From an uncultured Clostridia bacterium (lineage in GTDB: Bacteria; Bacillota; Clostridia; Lutisporales; Lutisporaceae): a DNA stretch of 48,750 bases. Below are positions 42,458 through 48,750 of this stretch, piece by piece; position 1 is the stretch's first letter, and each line of letters opens with the position of its first letter. The translations under genes were made by a program, and so were the position numbers. Under the pieces are notes generated by a model, which saw only the letters and a program-made list of their open reading frames with translations, did no database searches and was not told where the DNA came from. The stretch is taken from NCBI GenBank assembly GCA_937930535.1, contig CALGKJ010000049.1, positions 1 through 48,750 of the forward strand, in the 5' to 3' direction.

Positions 42458-42658
42458 TTATGCTTCCTTTTTTACTTCCTCTTTATGTTTACGGTTAAGC
42501 CATCCCATGTTTGCTAATTTCGTAGTATTGTCCTTCTTTACAGATATATTGATTGCCAAGTTTGATGCCGCTGAAGTGTATGGTGCTTGTGCGGCATCAA
42601 ACATACAGCTTGAAAACAGTAATACCGCAGCAAAACCAACAGCAAGTATTTTTTTCAT
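42458..42658 (-). CDS. Small secreted protein
   Basis: A 66-residue protein starting at the ATG at 42658, which has AAGGAGGAG upstream. It has a signal peptide (MKKILAVGFAAVLLFSS...). An AQA site near residues 25-27 suggests cleavage by signal peptidase I, although a Cys after FSS leaves open a lipoprotein. The mature part is about 38 residues, polar, with a very basic and acidic tail (RKHKEEVKKEA). No family is recognised. It sits between the defence island and the M23 operon, with its own terminator. A secreted signal, an inhibitor or an antimicrobial peptide are all possible. Confidence 0.6.
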   Translation of the reverse strand: MKKILAVGFAAVLLFSSCMFDAAQAPYTSAASNLAINISVKKDNTTKLANMGWLNRKHKEEVKKEA

Positions 42659-42938
42659 ATTCAACTCCTCCTTATGATGGTAGTTATATATTTATTGTAC
42701 AATATATACAGAATTTTCATATAGTCACCAATCCCTAATAAGACTAGTACTAAAACCTCAATTTTAGCACAAAATCCCAACTCCCCTATTCTGTTTGCCC
42801 ATTGCGATATCTTTTTGCAAGTTAAACTAAAAAAATATATTAACCATTTGAAAAACCTAGCAGATATATACATTTTAACAGAATCTTCATGGCATATATG
42901 ATCAACTAGAGTTATTTACTACAAGTAGCTCCAATGCA

Positions 42939-42975
42939 AAGAATCGCACCCCTGAACAATAGAGGTGCGATTCTT
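42939..42975 (-). terminator. Terminator after the M23 peptidase gene
   Basis: A perfect 12-bp GC-rich stem (AAGAATCGCACC with GGTGCGATTCTT) and a 13-nt loop, 20 bp beyond the peptidase stop. The T-rich side is better on the plus strand (CTTTTAT) than on the minus strand, but the only gene it can serve is the peptidase gene. From here to 42658 there is no gene. Confidence 0.65.
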
Positions 42976-42995
42976 CTTTTATATATGCATTTACG

Positions 42996-43895
42996 TTACT
43001 GTATAGTATTTGTAACATATGCGTATGCATATGCTGTTGAGTTTGGATTTGGGTCTGGCTGGTCAAATTTAGCTGGTGCAAAGGCATATGAATATACTGG
43101 TATATTACGCTTAAATCTTATCATCCATTGTACGCTTGTACCTGCTGGATATTTGCCAGTGAAATTGTAGGTGTATAAGTAGTTGCTGCCTGCTGTCATT
43201 GTTCCGCCGTCAGTCCATGTAGCAGTTCCAGCTTTTCTGTGGAATATTCTAACCTCTTGAGGTGCTGACTTAGTTCCGCTGCTGCAGAAGTATATTGTTG
43301 CTCCAGCAACATTGTTGCTCCAGGTAACAACAGAGAAGGAATCTAGGTCTTTACCATAGTTCCAGTTGCTTGTCCAACGATAGTTAACTTCGTTTCTGTA
43401 CCATAAAGCACTGTAGGAATTTGCGCTTGTTGCTCCATAGTGTAGGTGAGGTGCACTTGGGTAACCTGATGTACCTACCTGCTCACCTTTTCTATAGTAT
43501 GCATTAGCCCCTTTTGTGTTAAGGTGATAGTAGTTACAGAATACTGCTGAATCATTTTTTACTCCGTCAGAGTTTATATCCAACTGGAATGTAGTATCAA
43601 TACCACTGGAGTTACTGCCTATTTGAGCATTTAACCAGCCGTCATAAACAGCGTTAACTCTTGTGCCAACAGTAGCCGCAAGGTCAACTCCTCTGTGTGG
43701 GTTAGTACCTGTGTCACGAGGTTGATTCCATTTGCTTGTTACTGTAGCCCAAGTTGGCAATGGGCAGCCCCAGTTTACTGTAGCTGGCGGAACACCGTCA
43801 AATACTATATTATATGTGTAAGCCAATGCAGGTATTGCTTGAGTCAATACTAAAGCAGCAACCAAGATAATAAGTAAAGCCTTCTTTTGTTTCAT
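42996..43895 (-). CDS. Secreted M23-family (LytM-like) metallopeptidase
   Basis: A 299-residue secreted protein with a clear signal peptide ending at PALA (about residue 25). The zinc-binding residues of LytM peptidases are present: H67 and D71 in HRGVD, and H149 and H151 in HLH, with a further His at about 123. It should cut peptide crosslinks in cell walls or small proteins. Inside the peptidase domain is DINSDGVKND (around 105-114), which looks like a calcium-binding loop. The C-terminal 120 or so residues form a beta-rich domain without recognised motifs. The gene starts 3 bp after the propeller-like gene, whose last codons carry its ribosome-binding site, so the two are translated together. 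Confidence 0.9.
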   Translation of the reverse strand: MKQKKALLIILVAALVLTQAIPALAYTYNIVFDGVPPATVNWGCPLPTWATVTSKWNQPRDTGTNPHRGVDLAATVGTRVNAVYDGWLNAQIGSNSSGIDTTFQLDINSDGVKNDSAVFCNYYHLNTKGANAYYRKGEQVGTSGYPSAPHLHYGATSANSYSALWYRNEVNYRWTSNWNYGKDLDSFSVVTWSNNVAGATIYFCSSGTKSAPQEVRIFHRKAGTATWTDGGTMTAGSNYLYTYNFTGKYPAGTSVQWMIRFKRNIPVYSYAFAPAKFDQPDPNPNSTAYAYAYVTNTIQ

Positions 43896-43898
43896 ATC

Positions 43899-45200
43899 TT
43901 ACTTACCTCCTTTTATGCTGTACACCCAGCTGAATAGTTGTTGAAGTCCGTTTTGATATTCGTCTGTATGTACCAATATTCTATCATTGTCCATCCACTT
44001 TACATAAGCTCCGGCAATTTTGCCCTTTAATCTGTTTTGATTAATGTTTAGCTCTGTTTTGTTTGCCAAATCAATAACACTTAGCTTTCTAAAGCCTTTA
44101 TCATCTGTTCCATAGATAAAGCTAGCTTTTGAAGCATCTGGACAAACGCTTGCAGAGTTAAGTATCAGGAAGCCGTTTACTGAACTATTGTATATGTTTA
44201 CCAATTTATCGTTTTCTACTCTTGCAATGTACACTTCGTTTGCAACGTTGTAATCTGAAGTATATACTATAACGCCATTTTCTATAGTCATAACTTCTGG
44301 GTATTGACCTTCAAATGCTAATTCCTTAACGTTTCCGTTTAAATCAACAAGCTGATATGAATAATTGTCTGATATTTTCTTTACTAAAAGCTGGCTTTCA
44401 TTAACCCAGCCAACAGGTATATAGAACTCATTGCCTGTGTTCTTTACTAGAACTGCTTCTTCTTCAGACGCTAAATCATATACCCACATGGAGATACCGT
44501 TTACATCAGTACAATCCTTGTTTGACATGTATACAACCTTTGAGGAATTTGGGCTGAAAATAGGATTTTCGTTCCAGAATAAAGTAGGAACTAAACCATC
44601 TTCATTTTCGTTTGCTCTTGCAGCCAGCTCTTCTTGCAGCTTGACTCTGCTCTTGCCGTTATAACTGTCTTTTGAGATTTTCTTTCCGTTTTCTTTTTCA
44701 GCGTCAACCATCCACAGTCCGTTTAAGGTATGTATCAGGTATTTCTTGCTGTCAGGTGAAGCTACAAGCTTATGAGGGAATCCAGAAAATTCTGGATCTG
44801 CTACTGTTAATACAGTCTTTTTATTCACATTAAGCTTGTCTATTTTTACTTTATGGGTCTCGCCGTTATTTTCATATGAAACTTCAAATGCACGAGGAGC
44901 AACGTCAGCTAGAGCATTCTTTGATGATAATTTTTTAGTTTTTATTGGAGTAATAACATCCGGTCTGTTTTTTCCCCACTTTTCAACTATATTTGCATCT
45001 TTGTCTATTGCCTTGTTGATTTTTTCTTTGTCCGCTTCCTGAACAACGCTGTAAACAACTGGTTCTTCTCCGGTAGCTACAAGGGTGTAACCTTCAGCAC
45101 CGAGATATGTCCAGTTATCTTGCACAGCGAAGATTGAGAATGAGCCAAAAATCATGGCTGCTACTACAAGCAAAACTAAACCTAATTTTTTCTTATCCAT
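43899..45200 (-). CDS. Secreted protein with TolB/WD40-like beta-propeller
   Basis: A 433-residue exported protein. The N-terminal hydrophobic segment (LGLVLLVVAAMIFGSFSIFA) is a signal peptide or membrane anchor. The rest contains repeated beta-strand blocks of the TolB type (SPDSKKYLI, SPNSSKVVYMS, DNDRILVHT), which suggest a six-bladed propeller. There are no catalytic motifs. It is likely a binding or chaperone partner of the M23 peptidase encoded next in the operon. AGGAGG precedes the ATG and a strong promoter is 50-80 bp upstream. Confidence 0.75.
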   Translation of the reverse strand: MDKKKLGLVLLVVAAMIFGSFSIFAVQDNWTYLGAEGYTLVATGEEPVVYSVVQEADKEKINKAIDKDANIVEKWGKNRPDVITPIKTKKLSSKNALADVAPRAFEVSYENNGETHKVKIDKLNVNKKTVLTVADPEFSGFPHKLVASPDSKKYLIHTLNGLWMVDAEKENGKKISKDSYNGKSRVKLQEELAARANENEDGLVPTLFWNENPIFSPNSSKVVYMSNKDCTDVNGISMWVYDLASEEEAVLVKNTGNEFYIPVGWVNESQLLVKKISDNYSYQLVDLNGNVKELAFEGQYPEVMTIENGVIVYTSDYNVANEVYIARVENDKLVNIYNSSVNGFLILNSASVCPDASKASFIYGTDDKGFRKLSVIDLANKTELNINQNRLKGKIAGAYVKWMDNDRILVHTDEYQNGLQQLFSWVYSIKGGK

Positions 45201-45249
45201 TCTTTGAATACCTCCTCTTTATTTTTATAATGTAAGTATACATGTCTTT

Positions 45250-45278
45250 ATTGTAATGTAATTTCATAATTTTGTCAA
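45250..45278 (-). promoter_or_regulatory. Strong sigma-A promoter of the propeller/M23 operon
   Basis: On the minus strand TTGACA (45273-45278) and TACAAT (45250-45255) are exactly 17 bp apart. The start point would be near 45243, giving a leader of about 43 nt. Confidence 0.75.
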
Positions 45279-45370
45279 TATCAATTGTATTTGAAATTAT
45301 AATATGCCACTCATTGATTTTGATGTTATTTATATTTTTTGTGAAATCCCTTTCAATGTTATTAATAATT

Positions 45371-45430
45371 AACAAACCAATTTAGGATGATATGTTTGTT
45401 TACTAATATATCATCCTAAATTGGTTTGTT
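45371..45430. terminator. Perfect 23-bp inverted repeat
   Basis: Arms at 45371-45393 and 45408-45430 are perfect complements with a 14-nt loop. It lies 24 bp after the stop of the amidase-domain gene, so it can act as its terminator. The T-run after the stem is weak, and the perfection and length of the stem are unusual. It does not match the double stem-loop family. Confidence 0.6.
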
Positions 45431-45454
45431 ACTGCTACAAATAATATGAAAAAA

Positions 45455-46585
45455 TTAGAAGTGAACACGCACCAGCCAAAACTTGATTTTACTGCCGCTA
45501 AATCCCAAATCCCAAGGTACTTTATTTCTGTCAGAATTATGGCAGGTAACTAAAGAGTATCCCCTGGAGTCAGCACCTGTAACTGTTGATATATGAGTTA
45601 CATCTCCATTTTTTTCATAGGCGATAAAATCCCCAGGCAAAAGCTTATATGAGGCTTTATAGACCTTTTCATAGCTTCCATAGGCAATCAGTGATGCCCT
45701 TCCGCTGTTAAGCATATAGTCCTTAAAGCCTCCCGCATTTACCCATGCCTTGGTTGCTCCTGCTCCATCATAATTCCATGTACGGTTTTTCTTAAACTTA
45801 CCTCCCTCAAATAATATTTGGGAGGCAAAGTTTGCACAGTCTCCGCCCTGGGAGTTATAGTTTCGATATTTTTTATTGTATCGATAGTCATTTTGACCGT
45901 CGCTGGCTGCACCGCAATACTTATCAGCATACTCTACTGCATTTATCCTTCTTTCGCCTATATCAGAGACATTTCTGGAGCCTTGTGATAATATATATTT
46001 TTTTATGCTGTCTGCCTTTATATTTTCCAAGTTCAGAGAATCCTCAAAGGGATCCTTATACCATTCCTTTAGGATTATTGTCTGCTCCTCGTTATATGCA
46101 ACATCCAACACATGATATGTTCCTATTCTAAAGCTGTTTATTACATCGGGCTCATCCTCATAGATATATTTATACTCCGTTGAGCACAGCAGGTTTACTG
46201 TATATTTGTCTCCATTATGCTTGCTGCTTCTAATTACAGTCGTGGGGAGGATATCAATAAATTTTACCCCTTGCTTCTGCTCCCAGTTATGTATATAGTT
46301 CACCTTTCTGAATTCATGTTCGTATGCCCATACCCCATATTTTGTGTTCATATTATATATGGCTTTTAACTGCTCCAAATTTCCATCTACTATTGCTTTA
46401 TTTCTGTTATCAAAGATTTGCTGTATAGAATCATTAAGCTCATCATTATGATTAAAGATAGATGATATCATGCCGGAGGATTGACTTATGTACATAGCTA
46501 ATACAACTATTACTGCTACAGCCGTTAATCCTACTATGAATTTTGTCTTGCTGCCCCAATCCATTTTTATAAAAGAAAGCTTCAT
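45455..46585 (-). CDS. Membrane-anchored protein with amidase domain (Amidase_6 type)
   Basis: A 376-residue protein. One N-terminal transmembrane segment (about 17-35) anchors it. A middle region of about 150 residues looks like a non-catalytic extracellular domain. The C-terminal domain (about 215-376) has the Amidase_6 pattern: YADKYC near its start, GGDCANFASQ with the catalytic Cys, and THISTVTG with a His, then TCHNSD. Proteins of this kind are thought to act on the cell wall. AAAGGGG precedes the start. It is transcribed alone, between two gene-free stretches. Confidence 0.85.
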   Translation of the reverse strand: MKLSFIKMDWGSKTKFIVGLTAVAVIVVLAMYISQSSGMISSIFNHNDELNDSIQQIFDNRNKAIVDGNLEQLKAIYNMNTKYGVWAYEHEFRKVNYIHNWEQKQGVKFIDILPTTVIRSSKHNGDKYTVNLLCSTEYKYIYEDEPDVINSFRIGTYHVLDVAYNEEQTIILKEWYKDPFEDSLNLENIKADSIKKYILSQGSRNVSDIGERRINAVEYADKYCGAASDGQNDYRYNKKYRNYNSQGGDCANFASQILFEGGKFKKNRTWNYDGAGATKAWVNAGGFKDYMLNSGRASLIAYGSYEKVYKASYKLLPGDFIAYEKNGDVTHISTVTGADSRGYSLVTCHNSDRNKVPWDLGFSGSKIKFWLVRVHF

Positions 46586-46974
46586 AACACTACCCCTTTA
46601 CTATGTAAAACATGTTTTATATTATCTACATACTCATTCTTCTAATGTTATAATATATTTTCCAGTAAATAAAAAAAGAACAGATAATTACTCTATTGAG
46701 CCTATATTGTGAGGCACTGCCCATCACAGTATTTCCGCCATGGGTGTTTTATGAAATTGCAAGTCAACAAATCACAACACAAATGGTGGAGTTTATGTAA
46801 TATAGCGGTATCATTGACATCATATATTTATCATGTAATAATATGTATAGTTCGTAGATTGTGGGGATAGAAGACTGGAGGAACTATACAGTAATGCCAC
46901 TATGCTTATTGCAGGTACTGTTTTATCGGTATTTATAAAAGGGACTTTAGTTAAGTTCAGCATACACACATATA
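46586..46974. other. Gene-free stretch between the amidase gene and the repeat
   Basis: No convincing gene. A bulged hairpin is visible at about 46706-46741 (CCCAT with ATGGG, followed by TGTTTT on the plus strand). At 46865-46979 a short open stretch without a start codon would encode a hydrophobic peptide (LIAGTVLSVFIKG); it might be the remnant of a membrane protein gene, but support is weak. Confidence 0.35.
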
Positions 46975-47083
46975 TATAGTGAAGTAATAACCAATCCATG
47001 AAGTTATGTTTGTTTATGGACTGGTTATTGCTTCCCTTTTAGATTTATATGGAGTAATCTAATTTTTATACCAAAAGTCCTAT
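46975..47083. repeat. Diverged double stem-loop repeat, type 2
   Basis: About 109 bp from TATAGTGAAG to GTCCTAT. The first stem is long: AATAACCAATCCAT (46986-46999) with ATGGACTGGTTATT (47016-47029), extended by GTGAAG/CTTCCC. The second stem is degraded. The GGGAAGCAAT core on the minus strand links it to the elements at 15009 and 28630. Confidence 0.55.
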
Positions 47084-47147
47084 GATTCGATGTATACTAG
47101 AGTCTTTTGGTGCCTCATATTTAATATTATGTATTTAATGGTGTTAT

Positions 47148-47176
47148 TTGACATATATCAATGAAAATGCTATAAT
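47148..47176 (+). promoter_or_regulatory. Consensus sigma-A promoter
   Basis: TTGACA (47148-47153), a 17-bp spacer and TATAAT (47171-47176), a perfect match to the consensus. It drives the metalloprotease gene that starts at 47242. Confidence 0.85.
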
Positions 47177-47241
47177 TCCAATTAATATGTAATATTTTAA
47201 ATTACATATTAATAATGTTAAATTGAGAATGGAGGCTAAAC

Positions 47242-47859
47242 ATGAAAAAAACTTTGGTTATAATGGTGGCTGCATTACTGTTTATATCACTAAATATTGG
47301 TAATGCAAGTGCATGGGTACGTTTGGGTTATATTCCACCAAGCTCAAATGTAAGTTATTCTATTCACTCATCTTTCCCTTCATCACAGTATAATACTGTA
47401 ATTTCAGCATCTAATACATGGAATGAAGCAAATGCAAAGTTTAAATTTACCTGTGGAACTGTCCCCAGTTACGCTACACTAATCTTTGGTAATAATACTT
47501 TTCATGTTGCAATGATTGATTTTTCTCTATATGGCTGGCCTATTAATGCAAATGGCGCACATATTTATGATTCAAGTTCATCAACTGCATATGGAGATAT
47601 TTTATTAAATTCAAAAAGAACATGGGGTAACGGTAGTTCCTCCAGTTATCTGGATTATCAAGGCATATTAACTCATGAATTTGGTCATGCCGCTGGGCTA
47701 GGTGATGTTTATTCATCTGGAGATATCACAGTAGGAAGTCCAGGTGATTACGCTCTAACAACAATGTATGCCCATAGTGATTATAGCACTAATAATTCAT
47801 ATGGCATGAGAACATTAGAGGCAGATGATATAGCTGGTTTAAAAGGTATATGGCCATAA
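47242..47859 (+). CDS. Secreted snapalysin/matrixin-like zinc metalloprotease
   Basis: A 205-residue exported protease. The signal peptide ends at NASA (about residue 24). The zinc motif is HEFGHAAGLGD (145-155), that is HExxHxxGxxD with Asp as third ligand, as in snapalysins, rather than the His of most metzincins. A Met-turn candidate is TTMY (M175). The protein is almost all catalytic domain, with no long propeptide, so it is likely to be a small extracellular protease. AGGCT-type ribosome-binding sequence (GGAGGC) precedes the ATG. The next gene follows 15 bp later in the same transcript. Confidence 0.87.
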   Translation: MKKTLVIMVAALLFISLNIGNASAWVRLGYIPPSSNVSYSIHSSFPSSQYNTVISASNTWNEANAKFKFTCGTVPSYATLIFGNNTFHVAMIDFSLYGWPINANGAHIYDSSSSTAYGDILLNSKRTWGNGSSSSYLDYQGILTHEFGHAAGLGDVYSSGDITVGSPGDYALTTMYAHSDYSTNNSYGMRTLEADDIAGLKGIWP

Positions 47860-47874
47860 AAAGGAGGATGTAGA

Positions 47875-48462
47875 ATGATAAATCAAAAATCAAGATTGGT
47901 TATTTCATTATTAGGAATATTAATAATAACTTTGATTATAGGAATTAAATTAAACTATACAAAAGAAGTTGCTGATTCTAAGCAAACACCAATCAAAGCT
48001 TCATTTAGTGAATCTTATCTAGCGCAAACTGAGTTAGTGAAAATTTCTGATTTGGTGGCTGAAGTGAAAATTAGTGGAGAAAAAGCAAAGCTTGTTAAAA
48101 CTTTTGAAGTTAATGGTGAAAAAGACTCTTTTGCTGCTAAAGCTAATACAACAATAAAAATAGAAGCCCCTGTAACTATTTACGATGTTGAAATTCTTGA
48201 TATTATAAAAGGTGTGGAAAAGAGTAAAAAGATAGACTTGATTTTCCCAAATATTAGTATAGACTCTCTTAATACATCTATAAAGCTAGGAAAAACATAT
48301 CTATTATATCTTTATAAGAATGAAAACTATGGTGAAAAGGCTTATAGTATAGTAAGTTTTTCCCAAGGAATCTATTTGGCTAATAATGAGGACGTGGTAG
48401 TAAATGGTGAATATATAAAATTAGATGAATATAAGAAGAATATACGTTCAATTATAGAGTAA
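47875..48462 (+). CDS. Membrane-anchored protein of unknown function
   Basis: A 195-residue protein with one N-terminal transmembrane segment (about 9-25) and an extracellular domain. The domain is beta-rich (AEVKISGE, YDVEILDIIKG, GKTYLLYLY) and resembles uncharacterised lipoprotein-like domains of Firmicutes. There is no Cys lipobox. It follows the metalloprotease by 15 bp with its own AAAGGAGG site, so they are co-transcribed. It could be an inhibitor, anchor or immunity partner of the protease, but nothing in the sequence proves that. Confidence 0.7.
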   Translation: MINQKSRLVISLLGILIITLIIGIKLNYTKEVADSKQTPIKASFSESYLAQTELVKISDLVAEVKISGEKAKLVKTFEVNGEKDSFAAKANTTIKIEAPVTIYDVEILDIIKGVEKSKKIDLIFPNISIDSLNTSIKLGKTYLLYLYKNENYGEKAYSIVSFSQGIYLANNEDVVVNGEYIKLDEYKKNIRSIIE

Positions 48463-48468
48463 CATCTA

Positions 48469-48512
48469 GGGATAAAGGGAGCATTACTAATCTAAATAAC
48501 TCCCTATATCCC
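48469..48512 (+). terminator. Hairpin after the protease operon
   Basis: GGGATAAAGGGAG (48469-48481) pairs with CTCCCTATATCCC (48500-48512), 13 bp with one mismatch. It begins 7 bp after the stop codon. The T-run is poor, so termination strength is uncertain. From here to 48696 nothing else was found. Confidence 0.6.
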
Positions 48513-48696
48513 ATTATCAAAGCTTTATCATATCTATATATGTTATTTTTTCAATAAAAACTATAAAGCTATACCGTGAGCCAGTAAAAATCAGTTCTCC
48601 ACTATCAATATAAAACCATTCTTCCTACCTGATCAATAATCCAGATTATACAATAAATTGAAAAACCTATACCCACTATTTAATTATTGTTATACC

Positions 48697-48725
48697 TTGT
48701 AACAACTGCCATAATATGCTATAAT
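48697..48725 (+). promoter_or_regulatory. Promoter for a gene beyond the window
   Basis: TTGTAA (48697-48702) and TATAAT (48720-48725) with a 17-bp spacer. An AAGGTGG sequence near the window end (48741-48747) could be the ribosome-binding site of a gene that begins just outside. Confidence 0.6.
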
Positions 48726-48750
48726 GTATCCATAAATTACAAGGTGGTAT

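Noticed and set aside
46865-46979. Open stretch encoding a hydrophobic peptide, possible small gene or pseudogene
   Set aside because: It has no start codon with a ribosome-binding site at the right distance and is too short to assign.
1-48750. CRISPR array or tRNA/rRNA genes
   Set aside because: The direct repeats seen are the dispersed double stem-loop elements, not regularly spaced. No tRNA cloverleaf or rRNA sequence was recognised.

Overview
The window looks like a piece of chromosome from a low-GC anaerobic Firmicute, most likely a member of the Clostridia. The base composition is AT-rich, ribosome-binding sites are of the AGGAGG type, GTG and TTG starts are common, and LoaP, sigma-54 activators with a PrpR-type N-terminus and modular trans-AT PKS/NRPS genes are typical of that group. 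The species cannot be named from the sequence alone. No rRNA, tRNA, CRISPR array or transposase gene was seen.

Region 1 (1-23900) is a trans-AT polyketide / non-ribosomal peptide operon on the minus strand. In order of transcription it encodes a type II thioesterase, a 2220-residue loading and NRPS protein (FkbH, VOC, degenerate VOC, PCP, C, A with a glycine-type code, PCP, half a C domain), a free-standing malonyl transferase, two KS-DH-KR-ACP proteins, and a KS0-PCP-C protein that ends at 133 against a palindromic repeat-like segment. The operon appears to start at a promoter near 23123-23151 and to have a leader of about 530 nt. The leader holds a UUCG-loop hairpin and an intrinsic terminator. 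A divergent gene encodes the NusG paralogue LoaP, a processive antiterminator of such clusters. Three intercistronic gaps inside the operon also hold strong hairpins.

Region 2 (24000-32700) holds a Gfo/Idh/MocA oxidoreductase, a 77-residue orphan, and a likely sigma-54 regulon. The regulon consists of a gamma-glutamyl hydrolase-type amidotransferase and an NhaC-family antiporter behind a very good -24/-12 promoter, with the sigma-54 activator just upstream. A secreted leucine-rich-repeat/transglutaminase-like protein follows.

Region 3 (32700-42700) is an anti-phage defence island: a RADAR locus (rdrB, rdrA and a four-helix membrane protein) and next to it an AbiL-type pair (an OLD/RloA-like ATPase and RloB). 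A small secreted peptide gene lies at its edge.

Region 4 (42900-48750) holds cell-surface and secreted proteins: an M23 endopeptidase with a secreted propeller-like partner, a membrane-anchored amidase-domain protein, a snapalysin-like metalloprotease and a membrane-anchored partner.

Scattered through regions 1, 2 and 4 are nine members of a non-coding element of mostly about 104 bp made of two consecutive stem-loops with TATAG-type ends. The stem sequences differ between members but the architecture is kept. Three genes take their stop codon from the end of such an element. This repeat family, the LoaP-controlled operon with its unusual FkbH-VOC loading module, and the RADAR/AbiL island are the most interesting parts of the window.
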